NCBI RefSeq assembly: GCF_003298505.1
Contig: NZ_QNGB01000014.1
Location: 1 to 64,000 of the forward strand
Origin: Roseovarius sp. TE539
GTDB taxonomy: Bacteria > Pseudomonadota > Alphaproteobacteria > Rhodobacterales > Rhodobacteraceae
DNA: 64,000 nucleotides
Direction of reading: 5' to 3'
Every line of letters starts with the position of its first letter. Positions within the stretch are counted from its first letter, which is position 1. The notes under the pieces are model-generated. The model saw only the letters and a program-made list of their open reading frames with translations, was not told the origin of the DNA and did no database searches. Shown here one piece after another: positions 1 through 6,371 of this stretch. A program made the position numbers and the translations under genes.

Positions 1-48
1 CTGCAGGATCCCGACAATCTGTTCTTCGGTGAAGCGTGATTTGCGCAT
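1..48 (-). CDS. IS3-family transposase OrfA, N-terminal fragment
   Basis: Only the first 16 codons are present: MRKSRFTEEQIVGILQ. This is the standard opening of IS3-family OrfA proteins (HTH_Tnp_1, the DNA-binding half of the two-frame transposase). A GAGGAG ribosome-binding site lies about 8 bases before the ATG at 46-48. The reading frame runs off the window edge, so whether the transposase is intact cannot be judged. Confidence 0.75.
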   Translation of the reverse strand, partial: MRKSRFTEEQIVGILQ

Positions 49-70
49 CGTCTGTTCTCCTCGTCGCTTT

Positions 71-85
71 GAACGTTACGAGAAC
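71..85 (-). promoter_or_regulatory. LexA-type SOS box in the IS promoter
   Basis: On the minus strand the sequence reads GTTC-N7-GTTC exactly (GTTC, TCGTAAC, GTTC). This is the consensus for LexA boxes in alphaproteobacteria such as Rhodobacter. It lies 23-37 bp upstream of the orfA start and inside the element, so it would place the transposase under SOS control. The match is seen directly; function is inferred, and a 4+4 match can occur by chance. Confidence 0.4.
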
Positions 86-149
86 AAACTCTACTTTTGA
101 ATGGCCCGGTTTTGCGGGGGCAGGTCACACCGAAAGAAATCCGAAATCT

Positions 150-173
150 GCTAACCACCCCAATCAGGTTAGC
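150..173 (-). terminator. possible terminator after tRNA-Glu
   Basis: An inverted repeat with 7-bp arms (GCTAACC / GGTTAGC) and a 10-base loop lies about 48 bases beyond the 3' end of the tRNA. On the minus strand it is followed by a T-rich stretch (AGATTTCGGATTTCTTT). There is no uninterrupted T run, so this is a weak candidate. Confidence 0.3.
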
Positions 174-220
174 AACACGATGGAGTAACCAAATGGGACA
201 CAACAAAAATCTGGAAGAAG

Positions 221-295
221 TGGTAGCCCGTAGGGGAATCGAACCCCTCTTTCCAGGTTGAAAACCTGGCGTCCTAACCGATAGACGAACGGGCC
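221..295 (-). tRNA. tRNA-Glu (anticodon UUC)
   Basis: On the minus strand a full cloverleaf can be drawn. The acceptor arm GGCCCGT pairs with ACGGGCT (with one G-U). The anticodon stem CCAGG/CCTGG encloses the loop TTTTCAA with anticodon TTC. The T-arm is GGGG-TTCGATT-CCCC, followed by discriminator A and an encoded CCA. UUC decodes GAA/GAG glutamate codons. The gene lies 89 bp downstream of the end of recJ on the same strand. Confidence 0.95.
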
Positions 296-384
296 ACGTT
301 CAAGCGTGAGGCGTTTCCTAGGCAAAAGCCGCCGATGACGCAAGAGGGATTCGTGCAAAATTCGCTTCCTACGGTTACCGGCTT

Positions 385-2142
385 TCAGATCGCGCCGGCC
401 GGCCTCGCAGGCGCGGCATCTTCCAGGCGCAATTGTACGGTGCGGCGTCCGCCCCAAGTGTTGACTTCGAGCTTTCCGGCAACGTGGAAGCGTGCGCCGC
501 CATGGTCTTCCAGTGCGGGTCCGAGGGCCGTTTCGAAGGCGCCGAAGGCAATTGCATCGAGGTGCGTGCCGATGCCGTCATCAAGGCGCAGTTTCAGGTG
601 GTTGTCACCCACCCGCCGGGCGAACCCGACGCGCAGGTCCGAGATCGCGTAGCGCGGGGCGGGTGCCCCGGCACCGAAGGGACCCGCCCCCTCGATCTGC
701 TCTATGGTCGCGACATCCGCGGCACCGGGCATGAGCAAACCGTCGATCTTCAGGTCCGCAGGTCCGGTGCGGCCGGCGCCCTGCCGTTCCAGCAGTTCGG
801 AAAGGCGTATCATGGCACCGTCGAGCCTGTCGCGCGAGACCGTCAGGCCCGCGGCCATGCGATGCCCGCCACCCTTGATGAGCCAGCCTTCGGCGGTGAG
901 TTTCTGCACGCAGGCGCCAAGGTCCACGCCGCTCACCGACCGGCCGGAGCCCTTGCCCTCGTCCCCGTCCAGCCCGATGACGACGGCGGGCCGGTTCGTG
1001 GCCTCCTTGAGCCGCGCCGCGACGATCCCCACCACCCCGGCGTGCCAGCCTTCACCGGCCGCCCAGACAAGCGGAGCCTCCAGTCCGCGCGTCTCGGCCT
1101 GGGCAAGAGCCGCTGCGCGTACGCCCGCCTCGATCTCGCGGCGCTCGGAGTTGAGTGTCTCCAGGCGCTCGGCCATCGCGCGGGCTTCATCGGGGTCGTC
1201 GCAGGCCAGCAGGCGCGCGCCAAGGTCGGCACGTCCGATACGGCCCCCGGCATTGACCCGCGGCCCGAGCAGAAACCCGAGGTGGTGGCTGTCGGGCGCG
1301 CTGTCGAGCTTCGCGACGTCCGCAAGCGCCACGAGTCCGGGCCGTGCCCGTCGGGCCATGACCTTAAGACCCTGGCGCACGAAGGCGCGGTTGACGCCCT
1401 TGAGCGGGGCCACGTCGGCCACTGTCGCCAAGGCCACCAGATCGAGCATCGCCATCAGGTCGGGGCCCTGATGCCCGGCCTCCCGGAGTTGGCGCCCGGC
1501 CTCGACCAGCATCAGGAACACGACCGCGGCGGCGCACAGATGCGCAAGGTCCCCGGTTTCATCCTGGCGGTTGGGATTGACCACGGCGAGGGCGCGGGGC
1601 AGGGTCTCTCCGCCCAGATGATGGTCAAGGATCACCACGTCGGCGCCCTGCGCGGCGGCCACTGCCGCATGGCTGAGGGTTCCGCAATCGACGCACAGGA
1701 TAAGATCGTGCCGTGCGGCCAGGTCGGCCATGGCCGGCTCGTTGGGGCCGTAGCCCTCGTCGATGCGGTCCGGTACATAGAGCGTGGCCGTCCGGCCCAT
1801 CTGCCGCAGCCAGTCAACGAGAAGGGCCGCGCTGGCGCCGCCATCCACGTCGTAATCGGCGAAGATCGCGATACGCTCGCGGTTCGTGACAGCGCAAAGA
1901 AAACGGGCGGCGGCATTTTCCATGTCCAGAAGGCGACGCGGGTCCGGCATGAGATCGCGCAGTTGTGGTTGCAGGTATGCCCGGGCGTCCGCGGGAGGGA
2001 CACCCAGCCGCGCCAGCGTCTGGCACAGCGGGCGCGGCAACCCGGTATCCTGCGCGATCGCCTCCGCCATCCGGTCGGTTTCGGGCGACGGCCCGCACCA
2101 GCGCCGTCCGGTCAGTGATGCGTCAACTCCGAGAAAGCTCAT
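385..2142 (-). CDS. recJ: single-stranded-DNA-specific exonuclease RecJ
   Basis: RecJ degrades single-stranded DNA 5' to 3' in recombinational and mismatch repair, using Mn2+/Mg2+ in a DHH active site. The 585-residue protein shows DYDVD at 96-100, the DHH signature at 173-175 and the DHHA1 motif GGGHRMAAG at 424-432, followed by an OB-like C-terminal region. Length fits the family. The start overlaps the stop of the upstream isochorismatase-like gene by 4 bp (ATGA), indicating translational coupling at the end of the hom-glpX operon. Confidence 0.96.
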   Translation of the reverse strand: MSFLGVDASLTGRRWCGPSPETDRMAEAIAQDTGLPRPLCQTLARLGVPPADARAYLQPQLRDLMPDPRRLLDMENAAARFLCAVTNRERIAIFADYDVDGGASAALLVDWLRQMGRTATLYVPDRIDEGYGPNEPAMADLAARHDLILCVDCGTLSHAAVAAAQGADVVILDHHLGGETLPRALAVVNPNRQDETGDLAHLCAAAVVFLMLVEAGRQLREAGHQGPDLMAMLDLVALATVADVAPLKGVNRAFVRQGLKVMARRARPGLVALADVAKLDSAPDSHHLGFLLGPRVNAGGRIGRADLGARLLACDDPDEARAMAERLETLNSERREIEAGVRAAALAQAETRGLEAPLVWAAGEGWHAGVVGIVAARLKEATNRPAVVIGLDGDEGKGSGRSVSGVDLGACVQKLTAEGWLIKGGGHRMAAGLTVSRDRLDGAMIRLSELLERQGAGRTGPADLKIDGLLMPGAADVATIEQIEGAGPFGAGAPAPRYAISDLRVGFARRVGDNHLKLRLDDGIGTHLDAIAFGAFETALGPALEDHGGARFHVAGKLEVNTWGGRRTVQLRLEDAAPARPAGAI

Positions 2143-2699
2143 GATCCGGCAGTCAGAATGTGGTCGCAGCTCCTGGCCCGGGCAAACTCGCCGTGAAGCT
2201 GCGAAACCGCAGCCTCATGCACGGAGGTGGCCGATTGCGGCGAAAGGGATCTGTTCCAGCTGGTATCTGCATTTTCCGGGAACGCGGCACAGGCATCGTG
2301 CGCCAGGGTTACGAGGAAGCCCAGATTGGCGGCCATTCTCACGGTGCTCGACACGCAGTGTGGTGTCGTCAGTCCGCAGACCACCAGCTTGCCGATCCCT
2401 TCCCGCCGCAGATGCGCTTCCAGTGCTGTCCCGACAAAGGCCGCGTTGACGGATTTCTCGAATATAGGTTCGCTGCTCCGTGGCAGGACCTCGGGCTTGA
2501 AATCGGTGCCTCCGTTGGCCCGCGACAGCGGGCTTTGCGGCTCGGTACTGAGGTGGCGGACATGGATCACCGGCGCATCCGTCTCGCGCCATCGCGCAAG
2601 CAACCGCGCGGCCTGCGCCTCGGCATGGGGATTGTTGCGCGCGCCCCACAGGGGGGCGTCAAACCCGGTCTGAATGTCGATGAGCAGCAACCCGGCCAT
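2139..2699 (-). CDS. isochorismatase-family cysteine hydrolase
   Basis: This 186-residue cytosolic alpha/beta hydrolase belongs to the isochorismatase/nicotinamidase superfamily. The catalytic triad is visible: Asp8 in LLLIDIQTGFD, Lys82 in EKSVNAAF and Cys115 in TTPHCVSSTV. Members hydrolyse amides or isochorismate, and the sequence does not tell which. The gene sits between glpX and recJ and overlaps recJ by 4 bp. A copy of a dispersed 22-bp repeat lies 12 bp before its ATG, in the same orientation. Confidence 0.85.
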   Translation of the reverse strand: MAGLLLIDIQTGFDAPLWGARNNPHAEAQAARLLARWRETDAPVIHVRHLSTEPQSPLSRANGGTDFKPEVLPRSSEPIFEKSVNAAFVGTALEAHLRREGIGKLVVCGLTTPHCVSSTVRMAANLGFLVTLAHDACAAFPENADTSWNRSLSPQSATSVHEAAVSQLHGEFARARSCDHILTAGS

Positions 2700-2710
2700 C
2701 GCGGCCCCTC

Positions 2711-2732
2711 TTCATCTTTCCCGAAATACTCC
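2711..2732 (-). repeat. dispersed 22-bp intergenic repeat, copy 1
   Basis: Read on the minus strand this is GGAGTATTTC, a variable G, then GGAAAGATGAA. It matches copies at 27969-27990 and 51762-51783 except for one or two bases. It lies in the 78-bp gap between glpX and the isochorismatase-like gene, sense-oriented to the latter. Confidence 0.7.
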
Positions 2733-2777
2733 GGGGGGTCGTTGGTGTTGCGCCGTTGGTCCGCGCCTGTTCCGGCC

Positions 2778-3743
2778 CTACTCCAGGCGGCTGCGATAGG
2801 TCATCCGCCGCAGGGATCCGGTGCGCGAGCGCATGAGCATCGTCTCGGTTTCGACGTAACCGGGGCGCCGCTTGACGCCCGCGACCACGGACCCGTCGGT
2901 CACCCCGGTGGCGGCAATGATCACCTGGTCGGTCACCATGTCGTCACGGGCGTAGATCCGGTCCAGATCGGTAATGCCGGCATTGGCCGCGCGGGTGCGT
3001 TCGTCGTCGTTGCGGAATGTCAGGCGTCCCCACATCTGACCTCCCATGCATTTGAGTGCGCCGGCGGCCAATACCCCTTCGGGCGCGCCTCCGAGCCCCA
3101 TGTACATGTCGATCCCCGTCAGCCGCGACTCCGCGCAGTGCATGACCGCAGCCACATCGCCGTCGGTGATCAGGAAGACAGCCGCGCCGGTGCCGCGGAT
3201 ATCGTCGATGATTTCCTGGTGGCGGGGGCGTTCCAGCACGCAGACAGTGATCTGAGAGGGTTTGCATCCCTTTGCGTCGGCCAGTGCCTCGACCCGTTCC
3301 CGGGGGCTCATCTCCAGGGAAACGGCGTCATCGGGAAACCCCGGGCCGATGGCCAGCTTGTCCATGTAGACATCCGGCGCATGGAGCAGTGTCCCGCGCG
3401 GGGCCATGGCGATGATCGTCAGCGCATTGGGCATCGCCTTTGCCGTCAGGGTCGTCCCTTCCAGAGGATCCAGCGCGATGTCCACGGCAGGGCCATCGCG
3501 GCGGCCCACCTGCTCGCCGATGAAGAGCATCGGCGCCTCGTCGCGCTCTCCCTCGCCGATGACCACCGTGCCCTTGATATTGAGCAGGTTGAGCTGTTCG
3601 CGCATGGCGTTGACCGCCGCCTGGTCCGCCGCCTTCTCGTCGCCGCGCCCGATCAGGTCGGCGCAGGCCAGAGCGGCGGCCTCCGAGACGCGGGCCAGGC
3701 CAAGCGAAAGCATGCGGTCATTGAAATCAATCGTTTCGGCCAT
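2778..3743 (-). CDS. glpX: class II fructose-1,6-bisphosphatase GlpX
   Basis: GlpX hydrolyses fructose 1,6-bisphosphate to fructose 6-phosphate in gluconeogenesis and, in autotrophs, the Calvin cycle. The 321-residue protein carries the metal-binding motifs GEGERDEAPM (63-72) and DPLEGT (92-97), plus AVMHCAESRL and GGAPEGVLAAGALKCMGG near the substrate site. It follows hom with a 62-bp gap. The hom-glpX-recJ neighbourhood is one I recognise from Rhodobacterales. The only FBPase in the window, it fits growth on C2/C4 acids together with ccr and ecm. Confidence 0.96.
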   Translation of the reverse strand: MAETIDFNDRMLSLGLARVSEAAALACADLIGRGDEKAADQAAVNAMREQLNLLNIKGTVVIGEGERDEAPMLFIGEQVGRRDGPAVDIALDPLEGTTLTAKAMPNALTIIAMAPRGTLLHAPDVYMDKLAIGPGFPDDAVSLEMSPRERVEALADAKGCKPSQITVCVLERPRHQEIIDDIRGTGAAVFLITDGDVAAVMHCAESRLTGIDMYMGLGGAPEGVLAAGALKCMGGQMWGRLTFRNDDERTRAANAGITDLDRIYARDDMVTDQVIIAATGVTDGSVVAGVKRRPGYVETETMLMRSRTGSLRRMTYRSRLE

Positions 3744-3805
3744 ACGAAAATCCCTCCATCCCTCAAGAAGCTCTAGCCGCGCATGTGCGGCGGTACAAGT
3801 GCGGC

Positions 3806-5092
3806 TCAGACGCTTTCGATCCTCAGCGCGACCGGGGCGTAGGCCATGACGTCAAGCTTGCGCATCGCGACCAGAGCGGTGTCAAGGGCATTGCGCGTGG
3901 TCTTGTGCGTCACGATCAGCACCGGCGCGGTGCTGGCGTCATGCCGGTACTGTCGCATCCGGTCGATCGAGACGCCCGCCTCGCCCAGGACGGTGGCGAC
4001 CTTGGCCAATGCGCCCGGCTTGTCCTGCAAGGCCATCCGCAGGTAGAAAGGCGCGGGCGTGGCGGCCTGGGCGGGACGCGCCTGCGCCAGGGATGCGGCC
4101 GGCTGACCGAACGTTGAAATGCGCATGCCGCGGGCGATGTCCATGACATCACCCATCACCGCGCTTGCGGTCGGGCCTTCGCCGGCACCGGGGCCGCGCA
4201 GCACGATCTGTTCCACGCGGTCACCTTCGATCACGCACATGTTGGTACCGCCTTCCAGTTGTCCCAGAGGGCTGTCGGCGGGCACCAGGCAGGGCGACAT
4301 GCGTTGTTCCAGTCCGCGGCCGGTCATCTGGCTGACACCCAGAAGCTTGATGCGGAATCCCATGTCGGCGGCGTGACGTATGTCCTCGATGGTGATGCGC
4401 TCGATCCCCTCCAGTTCGACAGCATCGAAGTCCACCCGGCAGCCAAAGGCGATGGCCGCCATCAGGGCAAGCTTGTGACCGGCGTCGATTCCGCCCACGT
4501 CCAGCGTCGGGTCCGCCTCGAGAAAGCCCAGTTGCCGTGCCTCCTCGAAGACGTCCGCGTAAGGCAGGCCGGTCGCTTGCATGCGGGTCAGGATGTAGTT
4601 GCAGGTGCCGTTCATAACCCCCATGACGCGGGTGATGTCGTTGCCTGCCAACCCCTCGGTCAGGACCTTGATCACGGGGATGCCACCGGCGACCGCTCCC
4701 TCGAACCGGATCAACCGGCCGGCGGCCTCGGCGGCCTCGGCGAGGGCCTGACCATGATGCGCCAGCATTGCCTTGTTGGCGGTAACCACATCTTTTCCTG
4801 CCGCGATCGCTGCCTCGGTCGCCGCCTTGGCGGGCCCGTCGCTGCCACCCATCAGTTCAACCAGAACGTCGACGTCGTCGCGCCGTGCCAGCGCCACCGG
4901 GTCGTCTTCCCAGTCGTATTCCGAAAGCGGCACACCCCGGTCGGTATCGCGTGTGCGGGCCGAAACCGCGGTGATCGTGACGGGCCGGCCAGCGCGGGCC
5001 GCAAGCAGGTCGGCCTTCTGGCGCACGATCCGCACGACGCCGGTGCCGACAGTGCCCAAACCGGCGAGTCCGAGGCGCAAGGGTTGGGTCAT
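3806..5092 (-). CDS. hom: homoserine dehydrogenase
   Basis: The enzyme reduces aspartate semialdehyde to homoserine with NAD(P)H, feeding threonine, methionine and isoleucine synthesis. The 428-residue protein has the nucleotide-binding motif GLAGLGTVG (8-16), the catalytic-domain signature GVMNGTCNYIL, and a C-terminal ACT domain (about 350-428) that normally gives threonine feedback. The open frame extends 41 codons upstream, but the ATG at 5092 is preceded by CGGAG at good spacing and begins the family-typical MTQPLRLGLAG. Confidence 0.96.
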   Translation of the reverse strand: MTQPLRLGLAGLGTVGTGVVRIVRQKADLLAARAGRPVTITAVSARTRDTDRGVPLSEYDWEDDPVALARRDDVDVLVELMGGSDGPAKAATEAAIAAGKDVVTANKAMLAHHGQALAEAAEAAGRLIRFEGAVAGGIPVIKVLTEGLAGNDITRVMGVMNGTCNYILTRMQATGLPYADVFEEARQLGFLEADPTLDVGGIDAGHKLALMAAIAFGCRVDFDAVELEGIERITIEDIRHAADMGFRIKLLGVSQMTGRGLEQRMSPCLVPADSPLGQLEGGTNMCVIEGDRVEQIVLRGPGAGEGPTASAVMGDVMDIARGMRISTFGQPAASLAQARPAQAATPAPFYLRMALQDKPGALAKVATVLGEAGVSIDRMRQYRHDASTAPVLIVTHKTTRNALDTALVAMRKLDVMAYAPVALRIESV

Positions 5093-5186
5093 CAATAAAC
5101 TCCGATCATCCGCGAAACAGGGGTATGGGATGGCGATGTAACGGGTTCGGACCGGCCTTGCAACGCGGGTTTTCCGGCCCGTGGCG

Positions 5187-5486
5187 CTACTCCACGCCGG
5201 CCTCCATGCGGGCACGGGTCTCCTGGTCGATCACCCCGCCGCGCAGCCGTGCCGCGCGGGCCTTCAGGCGCGCGATCCGCGCATCCGGGGTTTCCGGGGC
5301 CGTGGTCTTGCCCGGGGTCGCGCCGGTCTCGGCGGAAAGGGCCGCGAGTTCATCCACGGTCAGAAGCGAGGGGTAGCCGGCCGTCCGCGCTTGTGGTTCG
5401 ATCGTCCCCGCAAGTTCGGGGAACCTGGTGCATCCCGCAAGGAGCACCGCAACGCAGATCAGGAGGGCGGGCAGCGATCGGGGCAT
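5187..5486 (-). CDS. small predicted lipoprotein
   Basis: This 99-residue protein begins with a hydrophobic signal sequence ending in the lipobox VLLAGC (Cys19), so it should be a lipid-anchored periplasmic protein. The rest is Ala/Arg/Glu-rich, with DARIARLKARAARLRGGVID near the C terminus, probably helical. I do not recognise a domain. It lies 94 bp upstream of hom on the same strand. The TetR-type palindrome at 5564-5579 is 78 bp upstream of its start. Confidence 0.7.
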   Translation of the reverse strand: MPRSLPALLICVAVLLAGCTRFPELAGTIEPQARTAGYPSLLTVDELAALSAETGATPGKTTAPETPDARIARLKARAARLRGGVIDQETRARMEAGVE

Positions 5487-5563
5487 GGGCCGTTAACTCC
5501 GGGAGTTGCTTGCGCGACATACATCGCATTGATTCCCGCCCCGGGGCAAGGCGGGGCTTTGAT

Positions 5564-5579
5564 CTGAACATACGTTCAG
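5564..5579. promoter_or_regulatory. perfect palindrome, probable TetR operator
   Basis: CTGAAC-ATAC-GTTCAG is a perfect 6+6 inverted repeat with a 4-base centre, ending 13 bp before the tetR ATG. TetR-family repressors commonly bind such a palindrome at their own start, so autorepression is the simplest reading. It also lies between the divergent lipoprotein/hom genes and tetR and could serve both. Confidence 0.6.
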
Positions 5580-5592
5580 TTAAATCTGACGG

Positions 5593-6180
5593 ATGGCACG
5601 CACCCATGGCTCCCATTCCGATATCACCGGACCGCGCGTCAGAGAGGCGGCGCTGGCCCTGTTCGCGCGGCATGGATACGCGGCGGTATCAATGCGGCGC
5701 ATCGCGACGGAGGTCGGTTTGCAGGCAGGGGCGCTCTACAACTACACACCCGACAAGCAAAGCCTGCTTTTTGACTTGATGAAACAGCACATGGACACGC
5801 TCCTGCAGGCTTTGGAGGCGCAGCCACAGCCGTCGCAGCCGGTCAGGGCGCTCGAGACGTTTACGCGGTTTCACATCCGGTTCCATGCCGAACGGCCCGA
5901 GGCCGTCTTCATCTCTTACATGGAACTGCGTAACCTGGAGGCGGCGAATTTCGAGGTCATAGAGGGGCTTCGACGCCGTTACGAGGATCATCTGGCCGAT
6001 ATCCTGCGGCGCGGCGTGACGTCCGGCGTATTCGGCGTAAGCGAACCCAGGATCGCCGCGATGGCGTTGATCGCGATGCTGACAGGGGTGAACACCTGGT
6101 TCCGCCCCGAAGGCCGGTTGAGCCTGCCAGAGGTGGAGGAGGTGTACTGGCCGATGGTGCGCAAGGCGGTCGCGGCGTGA
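5593..6180 (+). CDS. TetR-family transcriptional regulator
   Basis: This 195-residue protein has an N-terminal TetR helix-turn-helix at about 14-60 (REAALALFARHGYAAVSMRR and the YNYTPDKQSLLFDLM recognition region). The C-terminal ligand domain shows GVTSGVFGVSEPRIAAMALI and a WFRPEGRLS segment, as in acyl-CoA-responsive TetR regulators. Its ligand and regulon are not evident: no obvious target enzyme lies adjacent apart from the divergent lipoprotein gene. The palindrome at 5564-5579 is the likely operator. Confidence 0.9.
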   Translation: MARTHGSHSDITGPRVREAALALFARHGYAAVSMRRIATEVGLQAGALYNYTPDKQSLLFDLMKQHMDTLLQALEAQPQPSQPVRALETFTRFHIRFHAERPEAVFISYMELRNLEAANFEVIEGLRRRYEDHLADILRRGVTSGVFGVSEPRIAAMALIAMLTGVNTWFRPEGRLSLPEVEEVYWPMVRKAVAA

Positions 6181-6301
6181 TCTGCGCGTGGCCGTCAACC
6201 GGGGTCAGGGGTCAATGCGCCGACGCCCTTCGAGGATCGCGTCGCGCATCGGCTCGCCCCCTTCGTTCGTTGGGATCCGCAGCGCGGTCACATGCGGGCC
6301 A

Positions 6302-6348
6302 TGCCCGTCGCAAGTGCGACGGGCGGGAGGCTCCGACCCGGTGCAACG
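6302..6348 (+). repeat. dispersed 47-bp GC-rich repeat, copy 1
   Basis: This 47-bp stretch aligns without gaps to the reverse complement of 43391-43437 at 41 of 47 positions. Its 5' part is a perfect 10-bp inverted repeat (GCCCGTCGCA, AG, TGCGACGGGC at 6303-6324). It lies in the gap between the convergent tetR and glnD genes. No T run follows, so it is not an ordinary terminator. Confidence 0.65.
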
Positions 6349-6371
6349 CAGTCTAGAACGCGCCTGCCGGC

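Larger units (their letters stand above)
1..127 (-). mobile_element. IS3-family insertion sequence, one end (partial)
   Basis: The window begins inside an insertion sequence. On the minus strand an orfA-type transposase starts at 48, and a terminal end reading TGACCTGCCCCCGCAAAACC inward lies at about 108-127. Ending in TG...CA, with a GC-rich terminal repeat shortly before a short orfA, is characteristic of the IS3 family. The outer boundary at 127 is inferred from that terminus. The other end and any target duplication lie outside the window. The element sits about 95 bp beyond the 3' end of a tRNA-Glu gene. Confidence 0.7.

Noticed and set aside
433-2118. 561-codon open frame antisense to recJ
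   Set aside because: It mirrors recJ in GC-rich DNA; the translation is Gly/Arg/His-rich without any recognisable domain, while recJ has all its motifs.
6303-6324. Hairpin between tetR and glnD as a bidirectional terminator
   Set aside because: The stem is strong but no T tract follows on either strand, and the sequence is part of a dispersed repeat.
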